This document shows positions 8,515-16,572 of a stretch of DNA of 37,019 bases, piece by piece (within the stretch, counting starts at the first letter, position 1; every line of letters starts with the position of its first letter). The position numbers were made by a program, and so were the translations under genes. The notes beneath the pieces are model-generated. The model saw only the letters and a list, made by a program, of their open reading frames with translations. It ran no database searches and was not told where the DNA came from. The DNA comes from an uncultured Lewinella sp. (lineage in GTDB: Bacteria; Bacteroidota; Bacteroidia; Chitinophagales; Saprospiraceae): contig CAJXOS010000055.1 of NCBI GenBank assembly GCA_913057725.1, positions 1 through 37,019 on the forward strand, given 5' to 3'.

Positions 8515-9477
8515 ATGAAGTTATTATTTCGCCTCCTCGTGTTAGAAGTACTAGTATTCTTAAGTGTCGTCTTAAGTGCTCAACCTAGTACTGAAAAGTA
8601 TGCCCCAACCACTGATGAAAACAAGTTGCTTTGGGAAATCACTGGTAATGGTTTAGCTGCGCCAAGCTATCTATTTGGCACAATCCATATGATTCCTTCC
8701 GGTGACTTTTTCCTCACTGAGGGTACTAAATCTGCTTTTGGCCAAAGTACGCGTGTCGCTTTCGAGATCGACACAGAAGAAATGACGAACCCAGCAGCTC
8801 TAATGGGGCTCATGGGAAAAATGTATATGGCAAACGACACCAGCCTATCCGACCTATTATCAGATGAGGATTACACCTTGGTGTCTAAGCACTTTGAAGA
8901 ATTAGGGCTGCCGATGATGTTCATGGGCAAGATCAAACCGATGTTCTTAACTGTGCTGGCTGGACAAGACATGAAAGACATGAAACCTGGCGAAGGTGGC
9001 CTAGGAGGAATGCTCGGCGGTGACGGTATGAAGAGCTACGAACTTGAGCTTACTGACATGGCCAAGACAGCTGAGAAGCCGATCGTTGGTTTGGAGACAG
9101 CGGAATTTCAAATGAGCCTGTTTGATAGCATCCCTTATAAAGCACAGGCCAACATGTTGGTGGAAACCATCCGCTCTGAGCAAGAGGCCACCGAGGAAGA
9201 AAAAGAAGATGGTGCACTTGATCGCATGATCGAGTTGTACACGACGCAGGACATAGTGGGCATGCAAACCATGATGAGCGATGATCCAGCAGGTATCGGT
9301 GGCTATGAAGAGTTACTACTGCTAAAGCGTAACCGGAATTGGATTCCAGTTATGGAAAACCTCATGGCCGAAGAAACAGTCTTCTTTGCGGTAGGTGCGG
9401 GCCACCTTGCCGGAGAAGAAGGTGTAATTGCGTTATTGCGTAAAGCCGGCTACACTATGACGCCAGTGCAGGAATAA
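8515..9477 (+). CDS. TraB/GumN family protein
   Basis: Protein of 320 residues with a signal peptide (~1-22, ending LSAQ). The TraB/GumN (Tiki-like) family is suggested by LFGTIHM at residues ~53-59, which holds the family GTxH motif, a conserved acidic region (VAFEIDTEEM), EKPIVGLET in the middle, and the C-terminal FFAVGAGHLAGEEGVIALLRKAGY with the second His. Members of this family include predicted metal-dependent proteases, but few have been characterised and no substrate can be named. It is probably periplasmic or surface located. The next ORF begins 2 nt after its stop, a sign of translational coupling. Confidence 0.88.
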   Translation: MKLLFRLLVLEVLVFLSVVLSAQPSTEKYAPTTDENKLLWEITGNGLAAPSYLFGTIHMIPSGDFFLTEGTKSAFGQSTRVAFEIDTEEMTNPAALMGLMGKMYMANDTSLSDLLSDEDYTLVSKHFEELGLPMMFMGKIKPMFLTVLAGQDMKDMKPGEGGLGGMLGGDGMKSYELELTDMAKTAEKPIVGLETAEFQMSLFDSIPYKAQANMLVETIRSEQEATEEEKEDGALDRMIELYTTQDIVGMQTMMSDDPAGIGGYEELLLLKRNRNWIPVMENLMAEETVFFAVGAGHLAGEEGVIALLRKAGYTMTPVQE

Positions 9478-9479
9478 TT

Positions 9480-10025
9480 GTGCGTCCAGTACAGATCAAT
9501 TTAGATGGCCACTTACTGAAAAAAGAAGTGGTGTATTTTGGCGGAGCTTATTCCTTTTGGGAGAAACTAACTCACAGAGGAATAGGCTCCGCCAAAGTTT
9601 TATATGAACAGGGTATACCTGAATTTGATCAGCTAGATCGTGAGGTATCAAATGAGCTTCGATTCGTCAGTTTTGAACTTCTCAAAAACGGCCTTTTACT
9701 CCGCTTGAATCAAAATCAGCGAATTGCCTGCGTAGGTACTCGACTTAGCGAACTTGAGCGAATTCAATTGGAAGCCTTTCGCATCGAGCTAAAACAACGT
9801 CGACTAGGTCGATTGGAAACAAAGATCGTCCATAGAGCCGAAGTGTCCTTTCATGGCAAGTGGGGCGATTCCGTTCAGTTCTCCATCATGTCTTCTCAAT
9901 TCCCAAGCTTACTAGCATTTTTTCAGCGGCCTCAACTCGAGCAAAAACTAGCCTATTCTGTGAGTACAAACCCGCCAGAAAAGGACTATGGTTATCTTAT
10001 CGAATTACTAGATATAGGCTGGTAG
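9480..10025 (+). CDS. Conserved-looking protein of unknown function, coupled to TraB-like gene
   Basis: Not recognised. It has 181 residues with no signal peptide or membrane segment, so it is probably cytoplasmic. It is rich in Leu, Arg and Glu with a mixed alpha/beta look (LLKNGLLLRLNQNQRIACVG, then RIELKQRRLGRLETKIVHRAEV). The start is GTG at 9480, 2 nt after the TraB-like stop; no ATG precedes the bulk of the protein in this frame. Spacing and shared strand argue for coexpression with the TraB-like gene. The strong terminator 25 nt after its stop supports a real transcript end. It could be a lineage-specific regulator or accessory factor, but nothing in the sequence shows which. Confidence 0.65.
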   Translation: MRPVQINLDGHLLKKEVVYFGGAYSFWEKLTHRGIGSAKVLYEQGIPEFDQLDREVSNELRFVSFELLKNGLLLRLNQNQRIACVGTRLSELERIQLEAFRIELKQRRLGRLETKIVHRAEVSFHGKWGDSVQFSIMSSQFPSLLAFFQRPQLEQKLAYSVSTNPPEKDYGYLIELLDIGW

Positions 10026-10049
10026 AATTAACACCGGTACTGCTTCAAA

Positions 10050-10093
10050 AAAAGAGGCTGCATCTACCTTGGTTGATAGTTGCAGCCTCTTTT
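10050..10093. terminator. Bidirectional terminator between convergent genes
   Basis: A 13-bp perfect stem, AAAAGAGGCTGCA (10050-10062) with its complement (10081-10093), has an inner ATCtACC/GGTtGAT extension. A-rich sequence lies on the left and T-rich on the right, so both the plus gene ending at 10025 and the minus gene ending at 10128 can use it. Confidence 0.88.
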
Positions 10094-10127
10094 AAGTATA
10101 GTATGGCCTGATTGCCCTTTTAGCGAG

Positions 10128-10976
10128 TTATTCCGTCACCGGTATTTCATGCGCTTGAATAACGTCTAAAGAACCACCTCCTCTGTGAACAAATGCCACA
10201 ACAGTACACTCTTCGGCCACCCACGAAGGATCAAGCGTCACAGACAAGGAACGATTAATGACCGAGCCTGCACTTAGGTTTTCGTTCAAGGCATCGCCAT
10301 CAAAAGAAGTTACAGCTGTACGAAAGACATGTTTATGAACATAGTCCACCACCACACTATCCGGTGTCGATTGAGGGGAAACAATGTTGCTTTCTGTGAT
10401 GTATACAGTCAGACGTACGTCTTCGTAGTCAATATTTTCATCAACATACAGATCGGCATCAATATCTACAGATCCGGTAGCGTCATTGTAGTTGCTATTC
10501 AGGTCAATTCTTATCTCTGGATCTTGTTCTAATTCTTGTGCGATATAGCCCGGCCAAGTTGACTGGGCGGTATAACGTCCCTCTTCCCCGTCGAATTTGC
10601 GACGGTTCACAACTGCTGTAGGATAACCCAATGGCTCACCTAGGAAGTTAAGAATTGAGGTGCCGGTGCTATTTTCCAATTCTGCAGTAGCATCTGGATA
10701 TGGTACCGCAAAGAACCCCGCGTGAATAGACACCGCTACCAGGCGTTCACCATGAATTCCGAGAAGTGCCTCAATCGCTTCACTAGCGGCAGGGCAATTC
10801 ACACAACGAACCCCCGTAAACTCTTCAAGAATGACTTGCCGTCTTTGTTGTGATATAGGGCCACCACCACCATTATCTCCTCCTCCAGGATTAAGTACAG
10901 GAGGTACCTCTTCACAACCTAAACCTAGTAGGATAAAGAGTGCCAAAAATCCGAAAGTCAAGTATTTTTTTGTCAT
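10128..10976 (-). CDS. Omp28-family thioredoxin-fold lipoprotein
   Basis: Lipoprotein of 282 residues with a signal peptide and lipobox LGLGC (Cys21 as the lipidated residue), then a Gly-rich linker (~30-39). The following segment, ILEEFTGVRCVNCPAASEAIE, carries Cys58-V-N-Cys61, the redox-type CxxC of a thioredoxin-like fold seen in Omp28-related Bacteroidota outer-membrane proteins. The C-terminal part (~155-282) is beta-rich. Lipid attachment by Lgt (encoded at 33.4 kb) and outer-membrane location are inferred. It lies 33 nt downstream of the DUF6029-like gene on the same strand, and a TlpA thioredoxin gene is on the other side of that gene, which suggests a shared role in envelope thiol chemistry or cargo maturation. 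Confidence 0.85.
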   Translation of the reverse strand: MTKKYLTFGFLALFILLGLGCEEVPPVLNPGGGDNGGGGPISQQRRQVILEEFTGVRCVNCPAASEAIEALLGIHGERLVAVSIHAGFFAVPYPDATAELENSTGTSILNFLGEPLGYPTAVVNRRKFDGEEGRYTAQSTWPGYIAQELEQDPEIRIDLNSNYNDATGSVDIDADLYVDENIDYEDVRLTVYITESNIVSPQSTPDSVVVDYVHKHVFRTAVTSFDGDALNENLSAGSVINRSLSVTLDPSWVAEECTVVAFVHRGGGSLDVIQAHEIPVTE

Positions 10977-11009
10977 CGCGTTTATATTTAAGAAGAGCTA
11001 TTAATTACA

Positions 11010-12689
11010 CTAGAAGCTAGTATTAGCAGAAAACTTCACCCCACTGAAGGCTGGCTCCAGTCGGCAAATACCGCCCGTACAAACTACCCCTTCAACCTGC
11101 TTTACGTAACTCAGGGCAAAGCGAGAAGGGCCAGTGGTATAATATACATCAAAGCGAGGATAATGCAGCGACTGTTTTTCACCACCCTCATCCTCTGGTG
11201 AATTCTTACCCGGATCGATATTAAACATATCGGATGCCACCAATGTCCAATTGCGGCCTAAGGATACTTCAACTAAGCCAAATACCCAGTCGCCGTAGTC
11301 TTGTTTTGCTCCTGCCTTAACATCATCTCCGGTAGCCATATACTGTCCTTCGAAGCGAATGTTATGACTGCGATCCAGCTTGTAAAGGAAATCAAAGTAA
11401 GGAATAAAGGTTTCCACAATCGGTACTTGAGGTTTAAACTCAAAACGTTCCTGGTTATAGTTCTGCACCTGCACACCACCCGTGAACGTCCACAGGCGCT
11501 TGTGCTTGTACTGGACTTCGGTGTATAGCTCACGATAGAGCTTCACCTGATCAAGGTCATCAATATGGGAGTAGTTAACATTGAAGCTAAGCTTACGACT
11601 AGGCGCATATCTGACATCTGCCTGGAAGGCCATCTCTGCCAATTCCTGCGTAGCAGCATTATAACGAGCATTTAGGCGGTAGGTATTGATCCTTGCCATT
11701 GGCGGCAAGAAGTTGATCAATCCCCGGTTCAACTGAGTTTGTGGACGAGTACGCCAACTGAAATTCTCGGTACGCTTCGCTTCTAAGGTAATCCCCCATT
11801 TTGGAGGTGCAATACTTAGACTGGAGTACAATACCGAACCCGGTTCAAAGATGAACTTGTCTCCAATGATTTCCTGTCCATCTCGAACAATGACGCCAAA
11901 AGGGTCATTCATCTGATCCTCTGTCTTATAGGCGCCCTCAACGTACCAAGAAAAAATGCCTGCGCTTAAAGTGTTGTATAGGCTAAAAGCGTACGCATTA
12001 TATTTCGGAACGAAGAGATCTTCTTCCGGATAGAGATTCAAGGTAGCTACCAGGCTATTCATGGATGCATCGTCCAAAGTACGTGCGACAACTCCAAAAC
12101 CTGGAGCCAAAGTCCAGTTAGAGAGCGAATCTCCTTGAACAAAGCCCTCAATGTTCAATCCACGAATCACAGACTCATAGGTATCAAACTGTTGCTTTTG
12201 CCGTCCGGTAAAGCCTTTGATGTTCCAGTTCTCTGACAATTCATAGTCTACCTTAAGTCCGTACAGTGCATTATCAATCAAGAGTGGACGCTGCTCGAAG
12301 GCTCGGAAGATAATTCCACTACCAATTTGGTCGTAGATGTATCCTGCTTCAAAACCAAACTTCTTCACTCGCTTCTTGATGTACCACATCCCAATACCTT
12401 GATCGGTATAAGAACCCGTAGGATTAAGTAGGTTGGAATTATTGAAGAAATCATACCGGAGTCCGAAATCGAAGCCCCAGTTGCTATAATTAAGATTGAG
12501 CCACCCTTCACCACCAAATTTCTGGCGATCGTACTGGGGTGTATTCGCTGCCCCAATGAGGGAGTCTCGAATAAAGAAATTCGCGTTGGTCTCTAGGCTA
12601 CCGGAAAGGCGACCTGCGTTCTCTTGCCCAACTAGCGTAGCTGTAGTGAGCAGGCCCAAAACGAAGATGATATAAGCGTAGAACTTCAT
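11010..12689 (-). CDS. DUF6029-like outer-membrane beta-barrel protein
   Basis: Protein of 559 residues with a signal peptide (~1-21, ending TLVGQ) followed by GRLSGSLETNANFFIRDS, the kind of opening seen in Bacteroidota DUF6029 proteins. The rest alternates aromatic and polar residues in many short amphipathic strands (WLNLNYSNWGFDFGLRYDFF, KLSFNVNYSHIDDL, RFALSYVKQV), which fits a large transmembrane beta-barrel. The C terminus ends in aromatic Phe (FSANTSF), common for barrel insertion. The family function is not established. It is the first gene of a probable two-gene operon with the Omp28-type lipoprotein. Family assignment is from remembered pattern, not a search. Confidence 0.75.
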   Translation of the reverse strand: MKFYAYIIFVLGLLTTATLVGQENAGRLSGSLETNANFFIRDSLIGAANTPQYDRQKFGGEGWLNLNYSNWGFDFGLRYDFFNNSNLLNPTGSYTDQGIGMWYIKKRVKKFGFEAGYIYDQIGSGIIFRAFEQRPLLIDNALYGLKVDYELSENWNIKGFTGRQKQQFDTYESVIRGLNIEGFVQGDSLSNWTLAPGFGVVARTLDDASMNSLVATLNLYPEEDLFVPKYNAYAFSLYNTLSAGIFSWYVEGAYKTEDQMNDPFGVIVRDGQEIIGDKFIFEPGSVLYSSLSIAPPKWGITLEAKRTENFSWRTRPQTQLNRGLINFLPPMARINTYRLNARYNAATQELAEMAFQADVRYAPSRKLSFNVNYSHIDDLDQVKLYRELYTEVQYKHKRLWTFTGGVQVQNYNQERFEFKPQVPIVETFIPYFDFLYKLDRSHNIRFEGQYMATGDDVKAGAKQDYGDWVFGLVEVSLGRNWTLVASDMFNIDPGKNSPEDEGGEKQSLHYPRFDVYYTTGPSRFALSYVKQVEGVVCTGGICRLEPAFSGVKFSANTSF

Positions 12690-12798
12690 GTTGAAAAGGT
12701 GGTTTCGTTTTGCAACGAGATAGTTAAAGTAGTTTTAAAGTGGGTCTAAAGTGCTCTCGTTCACATGATTCAGTGGGTCATTAGCGTTACAATTCGGC

Positions 12799-12806
12799 TA
12801 TATTTG
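12799..12806 (+). promoter_or_regulatory. Candidate -7 box upstream of TlpA gene
   Basis: TATATTTG matches the Bacteroidota -7 consensus TAnnTTTG exactly. It lies ~100 nt before the TlpA ATG in the 218-nt divergent region. No clear TTTG -33 element was found at the usual distance, so confidence is limited. Confidence 0.45.
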
Positions 12807-12907
12807 CGTCGAAATGATAAATTTCTGGCAATATTGCGGACTAGAATTCGGCTAGCCAAAAATTTCTTCAAGTTAGTCTTTCAACCAACAACAAAAAAAT
12901 ACCACCG

Positions 12908-13405
12908 ATGCGTTTATCGATTTACTTTACGCTAGCACTGGCATTAGGTTTCACTACACTGGCCATGGGGCAGCAACAAATCTCAACTGCTGAAATTAAG
13001 ACCCTTAAAGGTGAAACTGTTGATTTAGCAGATGTCATCCAAGAAGCAGACCTCACGGTAGTGAGTTTTTGGGCAACCTGGTGTAAGCCATGCCAAGCAG
13101 AACTAGATGCTATCGCTGACCTTTACCCAGAATGGCAAGAAGATCTCAACGTACAACTTGTTGCGATCACTATCGACACTCAGCGTCAGTTGAGCAAAGT
13201 GCCAGGCCTCTTGAGTACCAAGGGTTGGGAATACTCCGTTTATTCTGATGCCAACAACGTATTGAAGAACCAGTTGGGCTTCCAGGCAATTCCACAAACC
13301 TATGTAGTGGATCAGCAAGGCAACATCCTTTACAATCACTCTGGCTACACTGCTGGTGATGAGTATGACCTAGAGGATAAGCTCAAAGAACTATCGGGTA
13401 AGTAA
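12908..13405 (+). CDS. TlpA-family thioredoxin, exported
   Basis: Periplasmic thiol-disulfide oxidoreductase of 165 residues with a signal peptide (~1-21, ending LAMGQ). The thioredoxin motif FWATWCKPCQAEL places the redox pair at Cys59 and Cys62. The downstream cis-proline loop reads AIPQTYVVDQQGNI. It probably reduces disulfides in envelope proteins, as TlpA/ResA proteins do. The gene is divergent from the DUF6029-Omp28 pair, the latter also carrying a CxxC, and is followed 55 nt later by a cyclophilin gene, so the neighbourhood suggests protein folding in the envelope. Confidence 0.92.
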   Translation: MRLSIYFTLALALGFTTLAMGQQQISTAEIKTLKGETVDLADVIQEADLTVVSFWATWCKPCQAELDAIADLYPEWQEDLNVQLVAITIDTQRQLSKVPGLLSTKGWEYSVYSDANNVLKNQLGFQAIPQTYVVDQQGNILYNHSGYTAGDEYDLEDKLKELSGK

Positions 13406-13460
13406 GCTGTTATTGCTACCTAGACACCACTTTCAAACAAAACCACAATTTGGTTCTTAA

Positions 13461-13892
13461 ATGACAGCAGAAATTCTTACCGACAAAGGCCTCATGAAGG
13501 TCGAATTCTACGAAGCTGATGCCCCGAATACGGTAGCCAATTTTGTCAAATTGGCTAAAGACGGCTTCTATGACGGTCTAACTTTCCACCGTGTGATTCC
13601 AAATTTCGTTATTCAGGGCGGTTGCCCGAATGGGATCGGCAATGGTGGACCAGGCTATAAAATTGACTGTGAGTTAGATGGAGATAACCAATTCCATGAC
13701 CGCGGCGTCTTGTCTATGGCGCATGCTGGCCGGAATACTGGTGGATCACAGTTCTTTATCTGCCACAGCAGAGATAATACAGCACACCTTGATCGCAACC
13801 ATACTTGTTTTGGTCGGGTCTTCGAAGGTGTAGATGTAATTGACGATATCCGTCAAGGTGATCTTATGCAGAAGGTTACTATTATCGACTAA
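13461..13892 (+). CDS. Cyclophilin-type peptidyl-prolyl cis-trans isomerase
   Basis: Catalyses proline isomerisation during protein folding. The 143 residues cover a compact cyclophilin domain: [13 protein letters not shown] (catalytic Arg at ~44), [26 protein letters not shown] and the [15 protein letters not shown] loop. There is no signal peptide, so it is probably cytoplasmic, similar to the small PpiB-type enzymes. It follows the TlpA gene by 55 nt on the same strand and ends at a strong double-hairpin terminator. Confidence 0.94.
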   Translation: MTAEILTDKGLMKVEFYEADAPNTVANFVKLAKDGFYDGLTFHRVIPNFVIQGGCPNGIGNGGPGYKIDCELDGDNQFHDRGVLSMAHAGRNTGGSQFFICHSRDNTAHLDRNHTCFGRVFEGVDVIDDIRQGDLMQKVTIID

Positions 13893-13894
13893 GG

Positions 13895-13955
13895 AAGCGA
13901 AGATGTTTTCGCTTTATACAAGAAGCGGCTCGGATGATACCCGAGCCGCTTCTTT
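13895..13955. terminator. Double-hairpin terminator between convergent genes
   Basis: The first hairpin is AAGCGAA/TTCGCTT (13895-13901 with 13908-13914). The second has a perfect 14-bp stem (13920-13933 with 13941-13954), loop ATGATAC, followed by TCATTT. It lies directly after the cyclophilin stop and before the end of the minus-strand membrane gene. Confidence 0.85.
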
Positions 13956-13986
13956 CATTTATACCCCTACAGGGCAACAATGCTTG

Positions 13987-14475
13987 TCATTCCCAAAGAT
14001 CTTGATCTAGTACTTGCGTGCGTTCTTCGGTACGTTCTGCCTTTCGAAGATAGGGTAACACCCAGTCTGCATTGTTCAAAAAAAGCAGTGCCCCAATAAC
14101 ACAACCTAGTACCGCAGTTGTAATGCCAATGAAAATGACTGGCGCATGCTGAATACTATTGATCTCACTGCTTACGAATGCCAACCAAGCCAGAGCAGCT
14201 ACGATAAAGCCAAATTGCATGAGCAACCGCGCCCAGTTTTTTCTAAAAATTAAACCAAGTGCGCTGGTCAGCAAAAAGGCTCCTAGCCCTAACATAACGA
14301 AAAACACAAGCAGCTGGTCAGAGGACCAAGAGGAAGGATCGTAGATAAATTCATCGTAGCGATAACGCCATACTTTGTCGTAATATACCTGCCCCGCTAC
14401 AGCCGAGCAGAAGACTCCTAACGACATTACGATACAACTAAATACAACTACCGGATGTAATCGATTGCGGAACAA
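13987..14475 (-). CDS. Four-helix membrane protein of unknown function
   Basis: Not recognised. It has 162 residues with four hydrophobic segments at about 8-30, 55-77, 84-104 and 111-133. A Tyr/Trp-rich loop lies between helices 1 and 2 (YYDKVWRYRYDEFIYDP), and a charged C-terminal tail (RKAERTEERTQVLDQDLWE) is probably cytoplasmic. No catalytic motif is visible. The gene stands alone, convergent with the cyclophilin gene and divergent from the coiled-coil gene at 14792. Confidence 0.6.
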   Translation of the reverse strand: MFRNRLHPVVVFSCIVMSLGVFCSAVAGQVYYDKVWRYRYDEFIYDPSSWSSDQLLVFFVMLGLGAFLLTSALGLIFRKNWARLLMQFGFIVAALAWLAFVSSEINSIQHAPVIFIGITTAVLGCVIGALLFLNNADWVLPYLRKAERTEERTQVLDQDLWE

Positions 14476-14791
14476 AAGCGTAGGGTTTTGTTTAGAAATG
14501 ATGCTTAGGAAACGTTACTTGGATATACCGGAGTGTGGCCATTAACATCTATCTGAGCGCACTACTGCTGGCAGTAAACTGGACCAGAGTTCTTTATATA
14601 GATGCTTAATTTAGTATTTTCAGTGCATTAAGGATCACAATTTTCTCAATCTCTACACAATTACCGCTATCTGATAGCGTTTTGGGAGCGAGAACATACA
14701 TCGAAAACTGTACGATGTGTCCACACCACAGCGTACAAGCGGATTATGTACCATAAGGGTACAATCCATCTTCAAACTGCTTAACACTATT
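14476..14791. other. 316-nt divergent intergenic region with small inverted repeats
   Basis: No gene was found. Close to the downstream coding start there are two small dyads: TGTACG (14709-14714) with CGTACA (14732-14737), nested over GTGT/ACAC, and GTACC/GGTAC at 14748-14752 and 14758-14762. They may form leader structure or protein-binding sites for the gene at 14792. No exact TAnnTTTG box was identified. Confidence 0.35.
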
Positions 14792-15703
14792 ATGAATTCA
14801 AAGAATGCATTAATTGCAGTAGTAGTCATCCTGGCCTTGGCTTTGATTGGCTCACTCATTTGGGGATCTAGCAAAAACAGCGAAGCGAAAGAACTCCAAC
14901 AGGACAACACAGAAGTAAATGAGGCCCTCGATGCCATGACTTCTTTACGGGATCAATTAGCTCGTGAGGTAGACAGCCTGGCAGGAGAGTATGACCTATT
15001 GGCTTCTGAAAATGTAGAGTTGAATGGCCAGTTGGCTGGCTCTCGCGATGAATTGTCAAATGCTCAGGCTGCACTTAGCCGTGCTAAGCGCAATGCAGCT
15101 GCTGAAATCAACGACCTGCGTGCTCAGATCGAAGAACTTCAGGCTGTTCGCGGAGAGTTGCAGAACTCTATCGGTGCGCTGGAAACTGAAAATGCCGACT
15201 TGCGTCAGCAGATGGGTATTTTGGAATCCGATCTAGCTACCTCACGTCAGCAAAACGAAGAACTCACCACCATGGCTACCTCTATGGAAGGTGAAATTCA
15301 AAAACTGACCTATGAGAACTTTAAGGCTACTGCCTTCCAGATCTCTCCGGAAGTAAAGCGTGGTAATGCTACCTCGAAGTCGAGCCGTGCTCGTCGTGTT
15401 GCTATCAGCTTCGACTTGGCTAATGTGCCAGCAGAGTACCAAGGCCTACGTCCAATCTATTTGGTCATTACAGACGAAAAAGGAACACCAATTCCACGTA
15501 CTGATTACATCACCACTACCGTGAATGTGAACGGCCAGCCTCAAGACTTGATGGCTGTGGAAGCGCGTGAAGAAAACATTGGTGCTACACAGCGTCTGGA
15601 GTTTGCTCACGAACTAGAGAATAAACTTGACGCCGGTTACTACCGCGTTAGCGTATTTACTGATATCGGTGTGTTGGGTTCATCCAACTTCCGACTCCGG
15701 TAA
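14792..15703 (+). CDS. Membrane-anchored coiled-coil protein of unknown function
   Basis: Not assigned to a named family. From the ATG at 14792 it has 303 residues: a short N-terminal basic stretch, one membrane anchor (~6-25, ALIAVVVILALALIGSLIWG), a long heptad-rich coiled coil (~30-185, rich in Leu, Glu, Gln and Asn), and a C-terminal globular part (~190-303) with beta-strand character (RRVAISFDLANVP, YRVSVFTDIGVLGSSNFRLR). The frame continues upstream to a GTG at 14717, but that would place 25 polar residues before the anchor, so the ATG is preferred. The coiled coil and C-terminal domain probably face the periplasm. It is monocistronic, with a terminator hairpin ~50 nt after the stop. 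Confidence 0.75.
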   Translation: MNSKNALIAVVVILALALIGSLIWGSSKNSEAKELQQDNTEVNEALDAMTSLRDQLAREVDSLAGEYDLLASENVELNGQLAGSRDELSNAQAALSRAKRNAAAEINDLRAQIEELQAVRGELQNSIGALETENADLRQQMGILESDLATSRQQNEELTTMATSMEGEIQKLTYENFKATAFQISPEVKRGNATSKSSRARRVAISFDLANVPAEYQGLRPIYLVITDEKGTPIPRTDYITTTVNVNGQPQDLMAVEAREENIGATQRLEFAHELENKLDAGYYRVSVFTDIGVLGSSNFRLR

Positions 15704-15753
15704 TCACTTAGTGTGTTTACCTTCCCCCCTTGAAAATTAGTCGTAATACTGGT

Positions 15754-15783
15754 AGCGGGCGCGAAACTTGTTTCGTGCCCGCT
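15754..15783 (+). terminator. Terminator hairpin after coiled-coil gene
   Basis: A 14-bp stem (15754-15767 with 15770-15783, one G-T pair) is built on AGCGGGC/GCCCGCT. The downstream TTGCTGTTT is only weakly T-rich. It is separate from the REPIN-like element that begins 26 nt later. Confidence 0.6.
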
Positions 15784-15809
15784 TGCTGTTTGTAGGAGTG
15801 CGTTTGTTA

Positions 15810-15877
15810 TCGTTCGCGTCTGGGGACGCTCGCTAACACATATCGTACAGTTAGCGAGCGTCCCCAGACGCGAACGA
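15810..15877. repeat. REPIN-like inverted repeat, copy 1
   Basis: A perfect 28-bp inverted repeat has its left arm at 15810-15837, its right arm at 15850-15877 and a 12-nt spacer. Each arm also contains its own small hairpin, GCGTC-TGGG-GACGC. On the minus strand the right arm is preceded by GTAG, the tetranucleotide typical of REP sequences. It lies 28 nt beyond the stop codon of the RAYT-like gene. Two REP units in head-to-head order are what is called a REPIN. Confidence 0.9.
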
Positions 15878-15905
15878 CTACAACACCAACACAAGCCACA
15901 AAACA

Positions 15906-16484
15906 TCACACTCCCACATAACCAATCCAAGAAGTTGAAAATTCTATGACGTCAACATCTAACAGTCCCTTACCGTCTACATAGTTCGAAGCACTACTAT
16001 ACGGATAGTGATGGGGCTCATCCACCCACCCAGCAACTACCGGATTGTTATGGATGTAACCTACCTTTTGGGCAATAACGGGCAAGGAATACAACTCGAT
16101 AGGATGATAACCCACTTGCCAAAACTGAAGCCGGCGATTGTTTTGCTGTTCTCCCGCTTTCGCGAATCGTTCCAAAAACCATTCGGTCCGACTTTCTACT
16201 CGTCGATTTTTGATCTTCTTCAGGATTCGGTTAGCGGTAAATTTCTTGAAGTCTCGCAGAATATCGGTCAAAGGAATATCGCCATCTGCTTTCGCAACCA
16301 GATGAACGTGGTTGCTCATAATCACGTAAGCAAATATCTGGAGATGCTTATGGTACTGACTATATCGCAAATAGTCAATGGCAATGTCTTTGTAGGATCG
16401 ACGAGTAAAAACGTCAACCCAATCCACAATTGTAAGTGTAAGGAAATTAAGACCGTGTTGGTCTCGAATGCGATACCGTCCCAT
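15906..16484 (-). CDS. REP-associated tyrosine transposase (RAYT, Y1/HUH family)
   Basis: Single-strand DNA nuclease of the IS200/IS605-related Y1 transposase superfamily, 192 residues. It has the HUH metal-binding motif as H59-V-H61 in VIMSNHVHLV and a C-terminal KVGYIHNNPV segment with probable catalytic Tyr143. FWQVGYHPIEL and the final PYSSASNYV region are also typical of RAYT proteins. RAYTs are thought to move or maintain REP sequences. Here the gene is flanked on both sides by matching REPIN-like palindromes, which is the expected arrangement. It is codirectional with parE upstream. The ORF is intact, so the protein may be active. Confidence 0.93.
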   Translation of the reverse strand: MGRYRIRDQHGLNFLTLTIVDWVDVFTRRSYKDIAIDYLRYSQYHKHLQIFAYVIMSNHVHLVAKADGDIPLTDILRDFKKFTANRILKKIKNRRVESRTEWFLERFAKAGEQQNNRRLQFWQVGYHPIELYSLPVIAQKVGYIHNNPVVAGWVDEPHHYPYSSASNYVDGKGLLDVDVIEFSTSWIGYVGV

Positions 16485-16572
16485 AGATACTTTCGTTAAG
16501 CGCGTTAATTTAATTCGAAAGTGTCTACAAGTGTCTTTTAGTACGTTGTGTTTATCTCCGTTGGATTTATTA

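Noticed and set aside
15754-15877. Idea that the tandem palindromes mark a CRISPR or integron site
   Set aside because: There are only two unequal hairpins here, no regularly spaced direct repeats and no Cas or integrase gene; the second palindrome belongs to the REPIN/RAYT unit.
16008-16499. 163-codon plus-strand ORF opposite the RAYT gene
   Set aside because: It lies entirely antisense to a gene with clear catalytic motifs, and its own translation shows no family features.
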